The notes under the pieces are model-generated. The model was not told the DNA's origin. It was given only the letters and a program-made list of their open reading frames with translations, and ran no database searches. From Thermodesulfobacteriota bacterium (GTDB lineage Bacteria; Desulfobacterota; QYQD01): a stretch of DNA of 64,000 nucleotides. The position numbers and the translations under genes were made by a program. The stretch lies in contig JAVHLC010000009.1 of the NCBI GenBank assembly GCA_031082315.1, forward strand, positions 71,209 to 135,208. The letters are read 5' to 3'. Positions 53,800-63,459 of the stretch are shown here, piece by piece (position 1 is the first letter of the stretch; each line of letters begins with the position of its first letter).

Positions 53800-54972
53800 T
53801 TATAGATTGTCTTTCTGCGTATGGCAGGTAAAGCATCCGGTAGTATTAGATCCCCCGCCTGCAATCATAGTTGTGTAGTCCCACCTTAGCATGTCAGGGT
53901 AGTTCGTGGCATGGGCGGCGTGGCAGGAAAGACACGTGACAACATCTGTTCCCGGCGTAACAGTACTACTTGGAGAGTCAGGGACTATTGTCCTGCCAAC
54001 CGGGGCCTCTACACTGTAACTTGTATAGTCTTTGTATTCTTTATTAACATCGCTAGGCAAAACTATATCACTGGGGTGCCTCTTAAATGGTGAGGAAGTG
54101 CCTCCTATCTCAGTCGGGTCATGAAATCGCCCGTGGCATGTAGCACAAAATCCGCTTATGGTGTTGTTAGGAGGTTTTGCAGCACCACTAGGACCTAAAT
54201 GACAGCTATTGGCACAACTCACAATCATAGGGGTGGTTGCCCCGAAGTACTCGTTATGATGATCAGCATTATAATTCTGCCATTTATATGTCCCGTTATT
54301 CTCAAGACCCTTCACGCCCAATAGGAACCGATAGCTATTTGCCACCGTATCTGCCGTATCGCACTTTCCATCTACATTTTGATGGTGAGCGCCCTTTATC
54401 CCCGCTATCCCTGGGAATGAACCACTGCGCGTACCATGGCAACCAATGTATCCGGTACACGTGAGATTTGTATCTGTGATTATCATATTATGGCCACTCT
54501 CAGGTAAAAGACCCGGGGGAGCATTCAAAGTTGCATCCGCATCACCAATGTCCTTTACATTGTGTCCCTTGGCATCCGATGCGCCGCTGCCTTTGGCTCC
54601 GAGGATATAGGCAAAATTCCCGCCTGCCAGGTCTAAGCCATCCGTATGGTAGACCTGAGGTATCTCGCTCCCGCCTATAGTTGCAATCTTTTGCGCTCCA
54701 CCATAACCATGGCAGCCCAGACACGTACCCCTAGTAAGTGCCGGAAGGGGGCCGGTGCCTTTCCAAGGCTTGCCATCAGCACCATACGTAGCCATAGCTG
54801 AACCATCTTGGCTGTTGTGCATGGTATGGCAGTTAACACAAGGACCGGTAATTGCGGCAAGAGAGGTCATCGGGATGGACAGTATCAAGAAAAGAACCAG
54901 CGTAGCTGACAGCGCGGTTATCTGCTGTAGGCATATTCTTAGACTAGACCGTTGTACTACATTCGTTACCAT
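53800..54972 (-). CDS. Multiheme cytochrome c with unusual heme motifs
   Basis: 390 residues with a signal peptide (about 1-38). Five canonical CxxCH sites (CVNCH, CLGCH, CATCH, CLSCH, CFTCH) plus two candidate variants, CANSCH (three residues between the Cys) and CTGYIGCH (five residues). The CVNCHTMHNSQ segment is found in c-type multiheme cytochromes of anaerobes. It is probably a periplasmic electron carrier. No cytochrome maturation or quinol genes are adjacent. Confidence 0.85.
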   Translation of the reverse strand: MVTNVVQRSSLRICLQQITALSATLVLFLILSIPMTSLAAITGPCVNCHTMHNSQDGSAMATYGADGKPWKGTGPLPALTRGTCLGCHGYGGAQKIATIGGSEIPQVYHTDGLDLAGGNFAYILGAKGSGASDAKGHNVKDIGDADATLNAPPGLLPESGHNMIITDTNLTCTGYIGCHGTRSGSFPGIAGIKGAHHQNVDGKCDTADTVANSYRFLLGVKGLENNGTYKWQNYNADHHNEYFGATTPMIVSCANSCHLGPSGAAKPPNNTISGFCATCHGRFHDPTEIGGTSSPFKRHPSDIVLPSDVNKEYKDYTSYSVEAPVGRTIVPDSPSSTVTPGTDVVTCLSCHAAHATNYPDMLRWDYTTMIAGGGSNTTGCFTCHTQKDNL

Positions 54973-55717
54973 TTCCCATGCTTCCGTACATTTCCACCCC
55001 GAAGCAGGGCTAAATTTTCATACCCGACCTTATTAATGGCAAAAATTTTTCTTTTGTTCTCGTAGCACATATAAGTTTCATTGTCTAGTAAAATTGGGCA
55101 AAATACACTAGCCAGAGACCAAATTTCCGCACTCTGGCTTATTGTTTTTATCGGCATTTTTGGGCTAAATCTTTAATTTATGAGCCGAAGCCATTCCTTT
55201 CTATTCTATCCTGTCTGGCTAGACAAAAGCAAAACCCGTGCCGTAACCTACGGGATAATTTTAAAAAAGAAAAATATCCGTTATATCCGACTGTTATGAT
55301 TTTACGGGGTATAGTGGAGGAGCATCAAGACAATAAAAAAAGAGAACCAAAATACCCACTCAGTGGAAAATCGTTTCCATTTATAGAGAAATGTTCTCCC
55401 TACCTCTTTTTGAGAGGGAGTAAGAGAGTAACGTTGTTCCCTACGTTGCTTTTCTTTTGATTTGAAAAAGGTGCAAAAGGAGTAAATCTCGCCGATATGG
55501 TGCAAGCGGTTGGATAGAAGACGGAGTGAGGGGTTATGCACAACGTCCCTATCCTATATATTCTTATGATTATCGAATAAAGTATGACCTGCGCCGCGAA
55601 AAATCCTTCCAAGAATCAACCCTGGCATGGTAAGTTATAAATTGAGTTGTGTGAAGCCACACCCATGCTTCATTCAGCGCACAAATAACAACACAGGATT
55701 TGAAGAAAGGAACGAGC
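54973..55717. other. Gene-free region between the cytochrome and the Rossmann-like gene
   Basis: 745 bases of AT-rich sequence. Short open frames are present but none has a start with a ribosome-binding site or a recognisable product. No clear repeat was found. Confidence 0.4.
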
Positions 55718-56275
55718 ATGAAGAAGGAAGGTTTTATTCTGTTTAGTGGCGGCGTTAAAGGGGCTGAGGCGGAATTTGGGGCGAATGCGGAGCGTTTTGG
55801 AATTGAAGAAGTGAACTTCACATTTGAAGGACACAACATCGTTCGCCAACGAGGCTTGCGGGTACTGAACCACGAAGAGCTAAAAAATGGGGACGTGAGC
55901 CTGGAATACGTTTCGCGGCTGATGAATCGCCGCTACACCAGCAGCCCGACTTTTCGCAAAATTCTGCAAAGCATCTGGTATCAGATTAACAGCGGACAGG
56001 AAATTTACGTGGTTGGAGAGATACTGGAGGACAAAACCGTAAAGGGCGGCACAGGATGGGGCGCTGAGTTCGCCAAATTATGCAACAAACCATTGTACGT
56101 ATTCGATCAGAAACGTAATGCGTGGTTCAGTTGGACTCAGACAGACTGGGTTGAGCGCGAGAGGGGAAATGAGCCGGTCATCACCCATGTTCATTTCGCA
56201 GGAACAGGGACGCGCTTTCTCGAAGAGAACGGCAAAAAAGCAATCGCCGAATTGTTCGACAGAACGTTCTCATAA
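55718..56275 (+). CDS. SLOG/Rossmann-like protein of unknown function
   Basis: 185 residues from the ATG at 55718 with GAAAGGAA upstream. A Rossmann-like phosphate-binding pattern is seen in LFSGGVKGAEAEFG at the N-terminus and in VKGGTGWGAEFAKLCNKPLYVF in the C-terminal half. This recalls SLOG-type nucleotide-binding proteins. No membrane segment. It stands alone with gene-free DNA on both sides and element B copy 2 downstream, suggesting acquired DNA. Confidence 0.55.
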   Translation: MKKEGFILFSGGVKGAEAEFGANAERFGIEEVNFTFEGHNIVRQRGLRVLNHEELKNGDVSLEYVSRLMNRRYTSSPTFRKILQSIWYQINSGQEIYVVGEILEDKTVKGGTGWGAEFAKLCNKPLYVFDQKRNAWFSWTQTDWVERERGNEPVITHVHFAGTGTRFLEENGKKAIAELFDRTFS

Positions 56276-56421
56276 TTGAGCGACACGTCTGTTCCATTGT
56301 TGTAAGGCGGGTAGCTTAAGCAGTCAATGCGCCTGACGCCAGCCGGTTGGGCGTGTTATGGATAAGTGGGAGCGCAGTCACGTTAGTTCCGTTACGTGTC
56401 GCATAATCATCGAGTACCAAG

Positions 56422-56577
56422 TTTAGCTGTTTGAAAAAGTATTTTTAAATCCCTCCCGACCTCCCTTTTTCAAAGGGAGGAGAACCACTTCCCCCTTTGG
56501 AAAAGGGGGATTGAGGGGGATTTTGGACCTTATAGCGCCTTGTCTATGGCATATTTTTCAAAAACCTAAAGTGTTAT
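56422..56577. repeat. Interspersed element B, copy 2
   Basis: About 156 bases, closely matching copy 1: ends TTTAGCTGTTTGAAAAAG and TTTTTCAAAAACCTAAAG, interior AATCCCTCCCGACCTCCC through GGGGGATTGAGGGGGATT. Confidence 0.78.
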
Positions 56578-56630
56578 ATCCTCGAGACGTCTGGGGAAGA
56601 CAAGCCTGTCGTGAGTAAGCGGAGTAAGAT

Positions 56631-57056
56631 ATGATTCGGGTCTCGTCAAAAATTATGCTGGACGATAACGAGCTTCACTTCAGGTTTGTGCGCGCCTCCG
56701 GACCCGGCGGGCAGAACGTAAACAAGGTAGCGACTGCCGTTCAGCTCCGTTTCGACGTAACCGGCTCCCCTTCACTTCCGCCCGAGATTCGTGAGCGGCT
56801 GCTGCGCATCGCCGGGAAGAAGGTCACTGAGTCCGGTACGCTCATTATCGAGGCTCGACGCTTCCGCACACAAGAACGAAATCGCCAGGACGCAATCGAT
56901 CGACTGGCAGCGCTGATCCACAGAGCGGCAGAGATACCGAAGCCTCGCCGTAAGACCATGGCCCCTTTTGCGTCACGGAGACGCCGCATAGAAACAAAAC
57001 AGCGGCGCGGTCAGACCAAACGTATGCGACGACTAATCCACCCCTCTGAGGGGTAG
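56631..57056 (+). CDS. arfB: Peptidyl-tRNA hydrolase ArfB (alternative ribosome rescue)
   Basis: 141 residues. The GGQ loop is in RASGPGGQNVNKVATAVQLR (residues 21-40), and the basic C-terminal tail (ETKQRRGQTKRMRRLIHP) is what enters the mRNA channel of stalled ribosomes. Releases stalled peptides without a stop codon. Intact, no frameshift. Confidence 0.92.
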   Translation: MIRVSSKIMLDDNELHFRFVRASGPGGQNVNKVATAVQLRFDVTGSPSLPPEIRERLLRIAGKKVTESGTLIIEARRFRTQERNRQDAIDRLAALIHRAAEIPKPRRKTMAPFASRRRRIETKQRRGQTKRMRRLIHPSEG

Positions 57057-57098
57057 GGCCAAAGCGTCCGGAGGCAAGGCAAACCGGCCCTCCGGCTA

Positions 57099-58244
57099 TT
57101 ACCGGACAGGCACATAGCCTCCCCTGACCCCGGAATCAGAGAGCACAACCTGCCAAAGCTGGTTCTTTCTGGCCCTGAACGCCCCTGCGCAGGTGAGAAG
57201 GTAGTACTTCCACATTCGATAGAATGTCTCCCCATATTTCCCGTGAAACTTGTTCCAGTTTTTATCGAAGTTTTGAAACCAGGCCATCAACGTCTTGTCG
57301 TAGTCAGGCCCAAAATTGTGCCAATCTTCGATCACAAATATCCCTTCGCACGCCCCGGCAATCTGGGATACGGAGGGTAACATGGCGCGGGGGAAGATAT
57401 ACTTGTTGAGCCAGGCGTCGATATCGGTTACGGAAATGTTACCGCCAATGGTTTGTATGAGAAAGAGTGCGCCCGGCCTGAGATTGCGTTTGACAACGCT
57501 CATGTACCTGCGGTAATTCCTGAAGCCGACATGTTCCAGCATCCCCAGTGAAACTGCGGCATCAAAGGCGCCGTCGCTGCCGAGCGCACGATAGTCCTGC
57601 AACCTGATCTGGACCGGTAATCCGGCGCACATTTTTTCGGCCAGCGAACTTTGTTCCCGGGAGATAGTTATCCCCACGACTGAAACACCGTAGTTCTCAG
57701 CAGCGAACCTGGCAAAGCTGCCCCACCCGCAGCCAATATCCAAAACCCGCATGCCCGGACGCAGATAGAGTTTCCTGCAAACCAGTTCCAGTTTGGCTTC
57801 CTGGGCCTCGTCTAATGTCCTTGCGTTTTTCCAATAAGCGCAACTATAGACCATCCGTTTATCGAGCATGGCGCGAAACAGCTCGTTATCCAGATTATAA
57901 TGGGCAGCGGCACAGAGGCAGCGTCTCTCGTTCTGCTGATTAAGAACCCGGGCCGAAAGGCATCCCCATGCGAGCGCCGCCCTGCTGGCCAGGCTGAGAT
58001 CATTTATACTAAACTCTATGTCCTTCAATAACGCCTTTTCTGCCAGGACATCCAGCCTGTCCGTCTCCCACCAGCCGTCCATATAGGCCTCGCCCACGCC
58101 CAAAGCCCCGCGGGCAAGCGCCCGCTCATAGAAACGTCCATCCCTGACCCGAACATCAGAATCTCCGTTGCCGTCTATGACGATACCGGCCTGGGCCAGG
58201 ACGGCCTGAAGGATTTCTTTGGCTTTCGCTGCCTTCATAAGCAT
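57099..58244 (-). CDS. cfa: Cyclopropane-fatty-acyl-phospholipid synthase
   Basis: 381 residues. Adds a methylene bridge from S-adenosylmethionine to double bonds of membrane phospholipid acyl chains. The SAM-binding motif is VLDIGCGWGSFARFAAENYG, followed by SLGMLEHVGFRNYRRYMSVV, IQTIGG and WHNFGPDYDKTLMAWFQNF. The N-terminal region fits the Cfa acyl-chain-binding lid. Converges with arfB. Confidence 0.93.
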   Translation of the reverse strand: MLMKAAKAKEILQAVLAQAGIVIDGNGDSDVRVRDGRFYERALARGALGVGEAYMDGWWETDRLDVLAEKALLKDIEFSINDLSLASRAALAWGCLSARVLNQQNERRCLCAAAHYNLDNELFRAMLDKRMVYSCAYWKNARTLDEAQEAKLELVCRKLYLRPGMRVLDIGCGWGSFARFAAENYGVSVVGITISREQSSLAEKMCAGLPVQIRLQDYRALGSDGAFDAAVSLGMLEHVGFRNYRRYMSVVKRNLRPGALFLIQTIGGNISVTDIDAWLNKYIFPRAMLPSVSQIAGACEGIFVIEDWHNFGPDYDKTLMAWFQNFDKNWNKFHGKYGETFYRMWKYYLLTCAGAFRARKNQLWQVVLSDSGVRGGYVPVR

Positions 58245-58810
58245 TTTATCTCAAGACTGATGATCTCGTAAAAAATCAAAGTTTGACGGCTTCCCGACAC
58301 ACATCTTGAAACGCACCGCTGCATAGCAAGACAGAAAATAAGCTGTTTGAGCAGACTATAGACTGGCGTAAACCGCTGTAACGCAGAAAGAAGAGGAATA
58401 CCGTGTCAAACCCCGGAGGCAACGGTCGGAGACAGGCGTACAACACGCGCCCGATTACTTCTTGAGAATCCCGCAGGAGACGCCGAATGAACGCAGAGCG
58501 TATAATTATAATATTAGCACTCAATAATTATGATGTACAAGCAAAAATTACCGGGAAAGCCGGTCATCCTGTTCGGAGGGCGAGTGGACGGTCAAGATTG
58601 CAGATTTCAGCCGGGGGGAATTACCGCTTTTGGTTTTGAAGCTCCCCGCTGCAAGCAGCGGGAATGCGCTCGCTATGCATGTTCACCTGAAAATCCCCGT
58701 ACCCCCTCTTCATCAAAAAAAGGGGGCCGGGGAATTGTTTTCATTGTTCTTTGTCCGCCGCAAGGCGGATGAGTGTTTCAATCGATTTTTTCGGCGCGTC
58801 ACGCCCGGCC
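58245..58810. other. Repeat-containing gap before the helicase gene
   Basis: No supported gene. It contains element D copy 2 (58637-58687) and GCAAGGCGGATGAG-type strings. The rest shows no start with a ribosome-binding site. Confidence 0.45.
58637..58687. repeat. Hairpin element D, copy 2
   Basis: TGAAGCTCCCCGCTGCAAGC plus AGCGGGAAT forms the same hairpin as copy 1 at 11271, followed by GCTCGCTATGCATGTTCAC. Confidence 0.7.
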
Positions 58811-60064
58811 TTAATGCCGGGACTTCGCCTTTTGCGCGAAGCGCCCGGACGTTCTATAGCTTCTGCGTGTGCCCTGCGCTTTAAAGGCGCGGCCGCAGTT
58901 AGCCCCCTGGCCTTTGCGCGGTTCCGGGATAACCGGCTCCAGACCCGGAATCACCAGCCGGTCCAGGTGCTGGCCCGTGTAATGTTCGATGCACGCCAGC
59001 TTGTCCCTGTCCTGGGGACTGACCAGGGATACGGCAATTCCCGATGACCCGCAACGGCCGGTCCGCCCGATACGGTGGACATAGTCCTCCGCCCTCATGG
59101 GCAAGTCGAAATTAATGACATGGCTCACGCTCCTGATGTCCAGACCGCGTGCGGCCACGTCGGTAGCCACCAGAACCCTCACTCCTCCACGCCGCATACG
59201 TTCCATGGTGCGGTTGCGCGCGCCCTGACTCATGTCGCCGTGAAGGGCGGCGCAGGCATGTCCCTGGGCGGCAAGAATCGCCGCCACTTGTTCGGCGCCC
59301 CTCTTGGTCGCAGTAAAGACAATGGCCTGTGAAACCTCCCGGTCGCCAAGCAGATGAGCGAGCAGGGCCTGTTTATGCCCAAGACCATCGGCGCAGTGCA
59401 TCCGCTGTTCGATGGAGGCATGCCTCTCCTTCACCCGCGCCAATTCGATGCGCGCCGGGTCCCGGAGGAGCCGGGGGGCGATACGCTGTACGCCGCCCTC
59501 AAGCGTTGCCGAGAACAGCATTGTCTGCCGGGACTTAGGGACTGTCGAGGCAATACGTTCCACATCATCGATGAAGCCCATATCGAGCATCCGGTCGGCC
59601 TCATCCAGAACAAAGAGCTCTACGCGGGAAAAATCCACCCGACCGCGCTGCATGTGGTCAAGAAGACGACCCGGGGTAGCGACAAGAAAATCCAGAGGCA
59701 TGCGGAGCAATTTTTCCTGAGCGTCGTAGGGGACACCGCCAACAATAGCGCCGGCCCGTGGTTGGGTGAAACGACCGAGTTGATGGACAGTCTGGGTGAC
59801 CTGAAGCGCCAGTTCCCGGGTTGGCGTAAGCACCAGCACCCGCGCGCCACGGCCCCGAATCGTCGGAGGCGTGACCAGCCGTTGGAGCGCAGCCAGTACA
59901 AACACCGCTGTCTTTCCCGTACCGGTCTGTGCCGAGGCCATCAGGTCGCGGCCTTCCATGGCTACCGGAATAGCCTGGCTCTGGATCTCAGTGGGAATGG
60001 TGTAACCGCTTGCTGCGACAGCGCGCAACAAACGTGGATCGAGATTGAATCTTTGAAACGACAA
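58811..60064 (-). CDS. DEAD-box ATP-dependent RNA helicase
   Basis: 417 residues with TTG start and AAGGG upstream. Helicase motifs: Q-motif segment, MASAQTGTGKTA (I), DEAD in FVLDEADRMLDMGF (II), SATL (III), ARGLDIRSVSHVINFDLP and HRIGRTGR (VI). The C-terminal tail is basic. Similar to RhlE-type RNA helicases, which act in RNA decay or ribosome assembly, often at low temperature. Stands alone. Confidence 0.92.
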   Translation of the reverse strand: MSFQRFNLDPRLLRAVAASGYTIPTEIQSQAIPVAMEGRDLMASAQTGTGKTAVFVLAALQRLVTPPTIRGRGARVLVLTPTRELALQVTQTVHQLGRFTQPRAGAIVGGVPYDAQEKLLRMPLDFLVATPGRLLDHMQRGRVDFSRVELFVLDEADRMLDMGFIDDVERIASTVPKSRQTMLFSATLEGGVQRIAPRLLRDPARIELARVKERHASIEQRMHCADGLGHKQALLAHLLGDREVSQAIVFTATKRGAEQVAAILAAQGHACAALHGDMSQGARNRTMERMRRGGVRVLVATDVAARGLDIRSVSHVINFDLPMRAEDYVHRIGRTGRCGSSGIAVSLVSPQDRDKLACIEHYTGQHLDRLVIPGLEPVIPEPRKGQGANCGRAFKAQGTRRSYRTSGRFAQKAKSRH

Positions 60065-60670
60065 AGTAATACCCTTCTCCGCCCGCCACAGGCGGAATAA
60101 AAATTACCAAGGATAAACCGTTTTGCTGGGCAGTTTGTGGCAGGGATTACCGCCAGGTTCCCCAAGCCGTTGTAAGCCAACGGCATGGACGTCGCCAACC
60201 AGAAAACCTGCGGTAAAGAACAGCGGGGAAGGTCAGAGACGAAACGTTACTCCTGATAGGAATTTGTTACTATACATAACAACGCATGAAAAAGCCAGCT
60301 TTTTTTCACCAAGTGCGTATATCGGCTCTGGATACTGTCTAACCGCCCTTTGGGCGATCCGAACGAACACAAATTATTCATCTTATCAGTAGAAAGTGCC
60401 GAAAAGTACAATAGATGGATATGCGTACCGCGTGCCGGAGGCCTTGAGAGAGCGAATGATAACGACACCAGGAGTTGATCCTTACGAACCTATTTAATAA
60501 ACTTGTAAATACCAATCTTTATGAACGACTGGTTAAGTCGTCGGTCAATCCTCGTATCTTATCCATGATATCCCACCAGCATATCTCCTCAGTTATGGTC
60601 AAGACGTTCTATCGCAGCCTCGATCATAATACGGCAAAGGAGAATAAGTAATACCTTAAGAGTTGGAGAG
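60065..60670. other. Gap between the helicase gene and the tRNA-Glu terminator
   Basis: Mostly unexplained. A 58-codon + strand frame (60475-60651) encodes NLYERLVKSSVNPRILSMIS and more, but its TTG start touches the ribosome-binding-like AGGAG with no spacer, so it is not called. The 5' leader of the helicase may be in the left part. Confidence 0.4.
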
Positions 60671-60713
60671 AAAAAATAAACCCCTTGACTCTATTAAGTA
60701 AAGTCAAGGGGTT
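60671..60713 (-). terminator. Terminator of the tRNA-Glu gene
   Basis: On the minus strand a stem of AACCCCTTGACT / AGTCAAGGGGTT is followed by TTTATTTTTTCTC. Confidence 0.82.
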
Positions 60714-60721
60714 ATGTTTTC

Positions 60722-60797
60722 TGGTGATCCCAACGGGACTCGAACCCGTGTTTTCGGCGTGAGAGGCCGATGTCCTAGGCCGCTAGACGATGGGACC
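60722..60797 (-). tRNA. tRNA-Glu (anticodon CTC)
   Basis: 76 nt: acceptor GGTCCCA pairing with the 3' TGGGATC, D arm TCGTCTAGCGGCCTAGGACA, anticodon loop CCTCTCACG, T loop TTCGAGT, and an encoded CCA. Confidence 0.93.
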
Positions 60798-60890
60798 TAT
60801 AACTGACTGTTACGGGTTCGAAAATAAACCGTGGATGCGCTGTTGTCAAGATTTTTATATCTTGCCAAGCGTCGATGGCTGTTTTCTGCA

Positions 60891-62159
60891 TCAGAAACTT
60901 ATCTGATAGACGAACTGAACCTTGTGTTTATAATCGTCTGCGTTCGCCAGACCTCCGACCTTGCTATTGTTAACGTCATAATTGTAACGTTCGTAGTTCA
61001 CCATGACCATATTATGCTTGTAGACGTCATAACTCAACCCGGCGATAAGCAGGCGCGCAGAGTCATCTGAGACATCCACATTCGGATCAAAGTAATCATA
61101 ACGGCCGTGTACCCTCAGTTTTTCCAGGCCCGGAACCCTCACGAACCCGAACAAGGAATAGCCTTCGACCGTCTTTGGGTTGCTGCCGGTAGTAAGCCAA
61201 GTCCCGGCCTGATTGCCTTTATTTCGGCAGACCTCACCGGTAACCGTGAAATATTCGGACTCGTAGCTGATGAAGCCTGTATTTATATGCCAGTCCGGGG
61301 CATTACTGCCCGTGTAGGTAGCGCTATTACCTTTTCCGGTGACGCCGAAATAGCTCAATTGCAGACCGGGCAACACATCGGGCAGGGGCCGCACCGTAAC
61401 CCGGTATTCCACCGCCTTGTCGTTGTTGTTTTCCGTGGCATGATACCCGCTCCCATTGTAAACACCGAGGTGATAGCTGCCATACTTACCCGCATAATAT
61501 TTAGTGACGTTCTTCTTATAGTCGTCGTTCATCTCACCGCCGAAATAACCCATAATGCCTATGCCGATATCCGATGAGTTAAAATTGCCGAATCTTTCCT
61601 GAAACATGGTCCCCTGACACCGGTAGGGATTGACGTGTTCCTGGAAATCCAGCCAGGCCATATGGCCCATCCCAAGTTCCGTTTTATTATTGGTAAACAA
61701 TCCCAGGTCCGCCAGATTGAACTGGGCGTAGTAATACTTGAACCTGAGCAGCCAGCTACCATAAGCTTTAGAACCATCATTTACGGTTTCCTGAAATATA
61801 TCAGGCGTGACGCGTACGGAAAACCAGGGGGTAACCTGTTTTGTGAAATTAATGTAACCGCGCGTGACCGCGAATTGATTGTAGCTGCTCTGACTCCCGC
61901 TGCTCAGGCTATTACCGGCCGAATAATCGATATAGGCCAGGGCGCCAAGGCTTACTCCTTCGAGGCCTTTGGGTAGCTTTGCCTCTTTTTTTTCATTTTC
62001 TTTTTCAATTTGCGCTGCCTCCTCTTCGGTCAGCACGCCCTTTTGTTTCAGCTTTTCCAGCAAAGGATCTGCCGCATAACTCAAAGGGCCTTCCAGAGTA
62101 ATGGCAAACAGCATCAAGCTCAGGATCATAACGGCCTTTTTCACTAAACAATTTTTCAT
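60891..62159 (-). CDS. Outer-membrane porin (OprO/P-like)
   Basis: 422 residues with a signal peptide (about 1-29). After a short coiled-coil segment (LLEKLKQKGVLTEEEAAQIE), the mature chain is rich in alternating strands (YAQFNLADLGLFTNNKTELG; GVYNGSGYHATENNND) and ends in Phe, as beta-barrel porins do. A strong GGAGGT precedes the start. Forms a channel in the outer membrane; the OprO/P phosphate preference is not established here. Confidence 0.8.
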   Translation of the reverse strand: MKNCLVKKAVMILSLMLFAITLEGPLSYAADPLLEKLKQKGVLTEEEAAQIEKENEKKEAKLPKGLEGVSLGALAYIDYSAGNSLSSGSQSSYNQFAVTRGYINFTKQVTPWFSVRVTPDIFQETVNDGSKAYGSWLLRFKYYYAQFNLADLGLFTNNKTELGMGHMAWLDFQEHVNPYRCQGTMFQERFGNFNSSDIGIGIMGYFGGEMNDDYKKNVTKYYAGKYGSYHLGVYNGSGYHATENNNDKAVEYRVTVRPLPDVLPGLQLSYFGVTGKGNSATYTGSNAPDWHINTGFISYESEYFTVTGEVCRNKGNQAGTWLTTGSNPKTVEGYSLFGFVRVPGLEKLRVHGRYDYFDPNVDVSDDSARLLIAGLSYDVYKHNMVMVNYERYNYDVNNSKVGGLANADDYKHKVQFVYQISF

Positions 62160-62251
62160 TTACCACCTCCTGCGATTATTTTTGGAGGGGATAATGCCGG
62201 AAAAATATGACGTGATTATGGGCAGGATGTGACAATTTCATGAAGCGGTCA

Positions 62252-63439
62252 CTACTTATCCAGATACCGTCCCATAGCCCTCTCAAAACCCGGGAGCGCC
62301 CGCTCGATGGTCTTTTCAGGCACACAGAAGGCAATGCGGAAATATCCGGGGCATCCAAAGCCGCTGCCCGGCACGGTGAGGATATTTTCTTCCTGGAGGG
62401 TCTTTACAAATGCTGTATCGTCAGGCAGGGGGGATCTGGGAAAGAGATAAAAGGCCCCTTTAGGTCTCAGGAACTGATAACCATAGCCGGCCAGGGCCTC
62501 GCAGAGCATGTCCCGCCTCCTTTGATAGATGGAGACATCCACGGTCTGTCCCTGGAGCCCGGCCACCACACGCTGCATCAGGGCCGGCGCATTCACAAAC
62601 CCCAGGATACGGTTGGCCAGGGTCATGGCGGATACGAGGTCATCCCTATCCATGCCTTCCGGATGAACGGCGATATAGCCGATGCGTTCTCCGGGGAGGG
62701 AGAGGTCTTTAGAGTGTGAGGTGGCGACGATGGTCTCCCGGTAGGCGGCAAAGACACTGGGCGCTTTTATGCCGTCATAGACGATGTAGCGGTAAGGCTC
62801 GTCGGCTATAAGATAAATAGTCTGGCCCCGGCCTTGCGTCTTATCGGCCAAAAGCTCGCCCAGTCTCCGGATGGAATCCCGATCATAGACCTGGCCCGTG
62901 GGGTTATTAGGTGAATTAATGAGTACCGCTTTGGTACGAGGGGTAATCGCTTCCTCGATAGCCGGGAGGTCGAGGGAGAAATCCTCTTTCGTCCTGACTA
63001 TGACAGCTTTGCCGCCATGGTTATCGACATAGAAATTATATTCGACGAAGTAGGGGGCCGGGATTATAACTTCATCTCCCGGATTGAGTATGGCCTTAAG
63101 GATCACATTCAAGGCCCCTGCCGCGCCGCAGGTCATGATTATATCCTGCGCAGAAAATGACAGGCCGTGTTCAGATGATAGATGGCGGGCCACGGCCTCT
63201 CGCGCCTCTGTATAACCGGCGTTCGGCATGTAGCTGTGACAGTTGGGTGTTTCATTATTGACGGCCTCCATGAGTGATTGACGGAAAGAGGCCGGCGGCG
63301 GAAGGTCCGGATTTCCCAGACTAAAGTCATAGACATTATCAGGGCCATATTGGGCCTTTAAGGCCAGTCCTTCCTCGAACATCCTGCGTATCCACGAGGC
63401 CCTGGTCATAAAATCATGCATCCTGGTCGAAATAGACAT
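62252..63439 (-). CDS. PLP-dependent aminotransferase (class I/II)
   Basis: 395 residues from the ATG at 63439, which has GGGAGGA ten bases upstream. PLP-binding Lys is in ATSHSKDLSLPGERIGYIA; the Asp/Asn partner motif is LINSPNNPTGQVYDRDSI. Similar to aspartate/aromatic aminotransferase-type enzymes. The substrate cannot be told from the sequence. It overlaps nothing and is next to a HEPN-like gene. Confidence 0.9.
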   Translation of the reverse strand: MSISTRMHDFMTRASWIRRMFEEGLALKAQYGPDNVYDFSLGNPDLPPPASFRQSLMEAVNNETPNCHSYMPNAGYTEAREAVARHLSSEHGLSFSAQDIIMTCGAAGALNVILKAILNPGDEVIIPAPYFVEYNFYVDNHGGKAVIVRTKEDFSLDLPAIEEAITPRTKAVLINSPNNPTGQVYDRDSIRRLGELLADKTQGRGQTIYLIADEPYRYIVYDGIKAPSVFAAYRETIVATSHSKDLSLPGERIGYIAVHPEGMDRDDLVSAMTLANRILGFVNAPALMQRVVAGLQGQTVDVSIYQRRRDMLCEALAGYGYQFLRPKGAFYLFPRSPLPDDTAFVKTLQEENILTVPGSGFGCPGYFRIAFCVPEKTIERALPGFERAMGRYLDK

Positions 63440-63459
63440 AATAGTCAATTCCTCCCCGC

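Noticed and set aside
54966..55612. Short open frames in the gap after the cytochrome gene
   Set aside because: They lack ribosome-binding sites, family features and overlap one another in different frames.
56280..56370. Possible attC-like site downstream of the SLOG-like gene (GCCTGAC then GTTGGGC)
   Set aside because: The two core-like motifs are only about 22 bases apart and one has a mismatch; there is no integrase and no second site, so an integron cassette is not supported.
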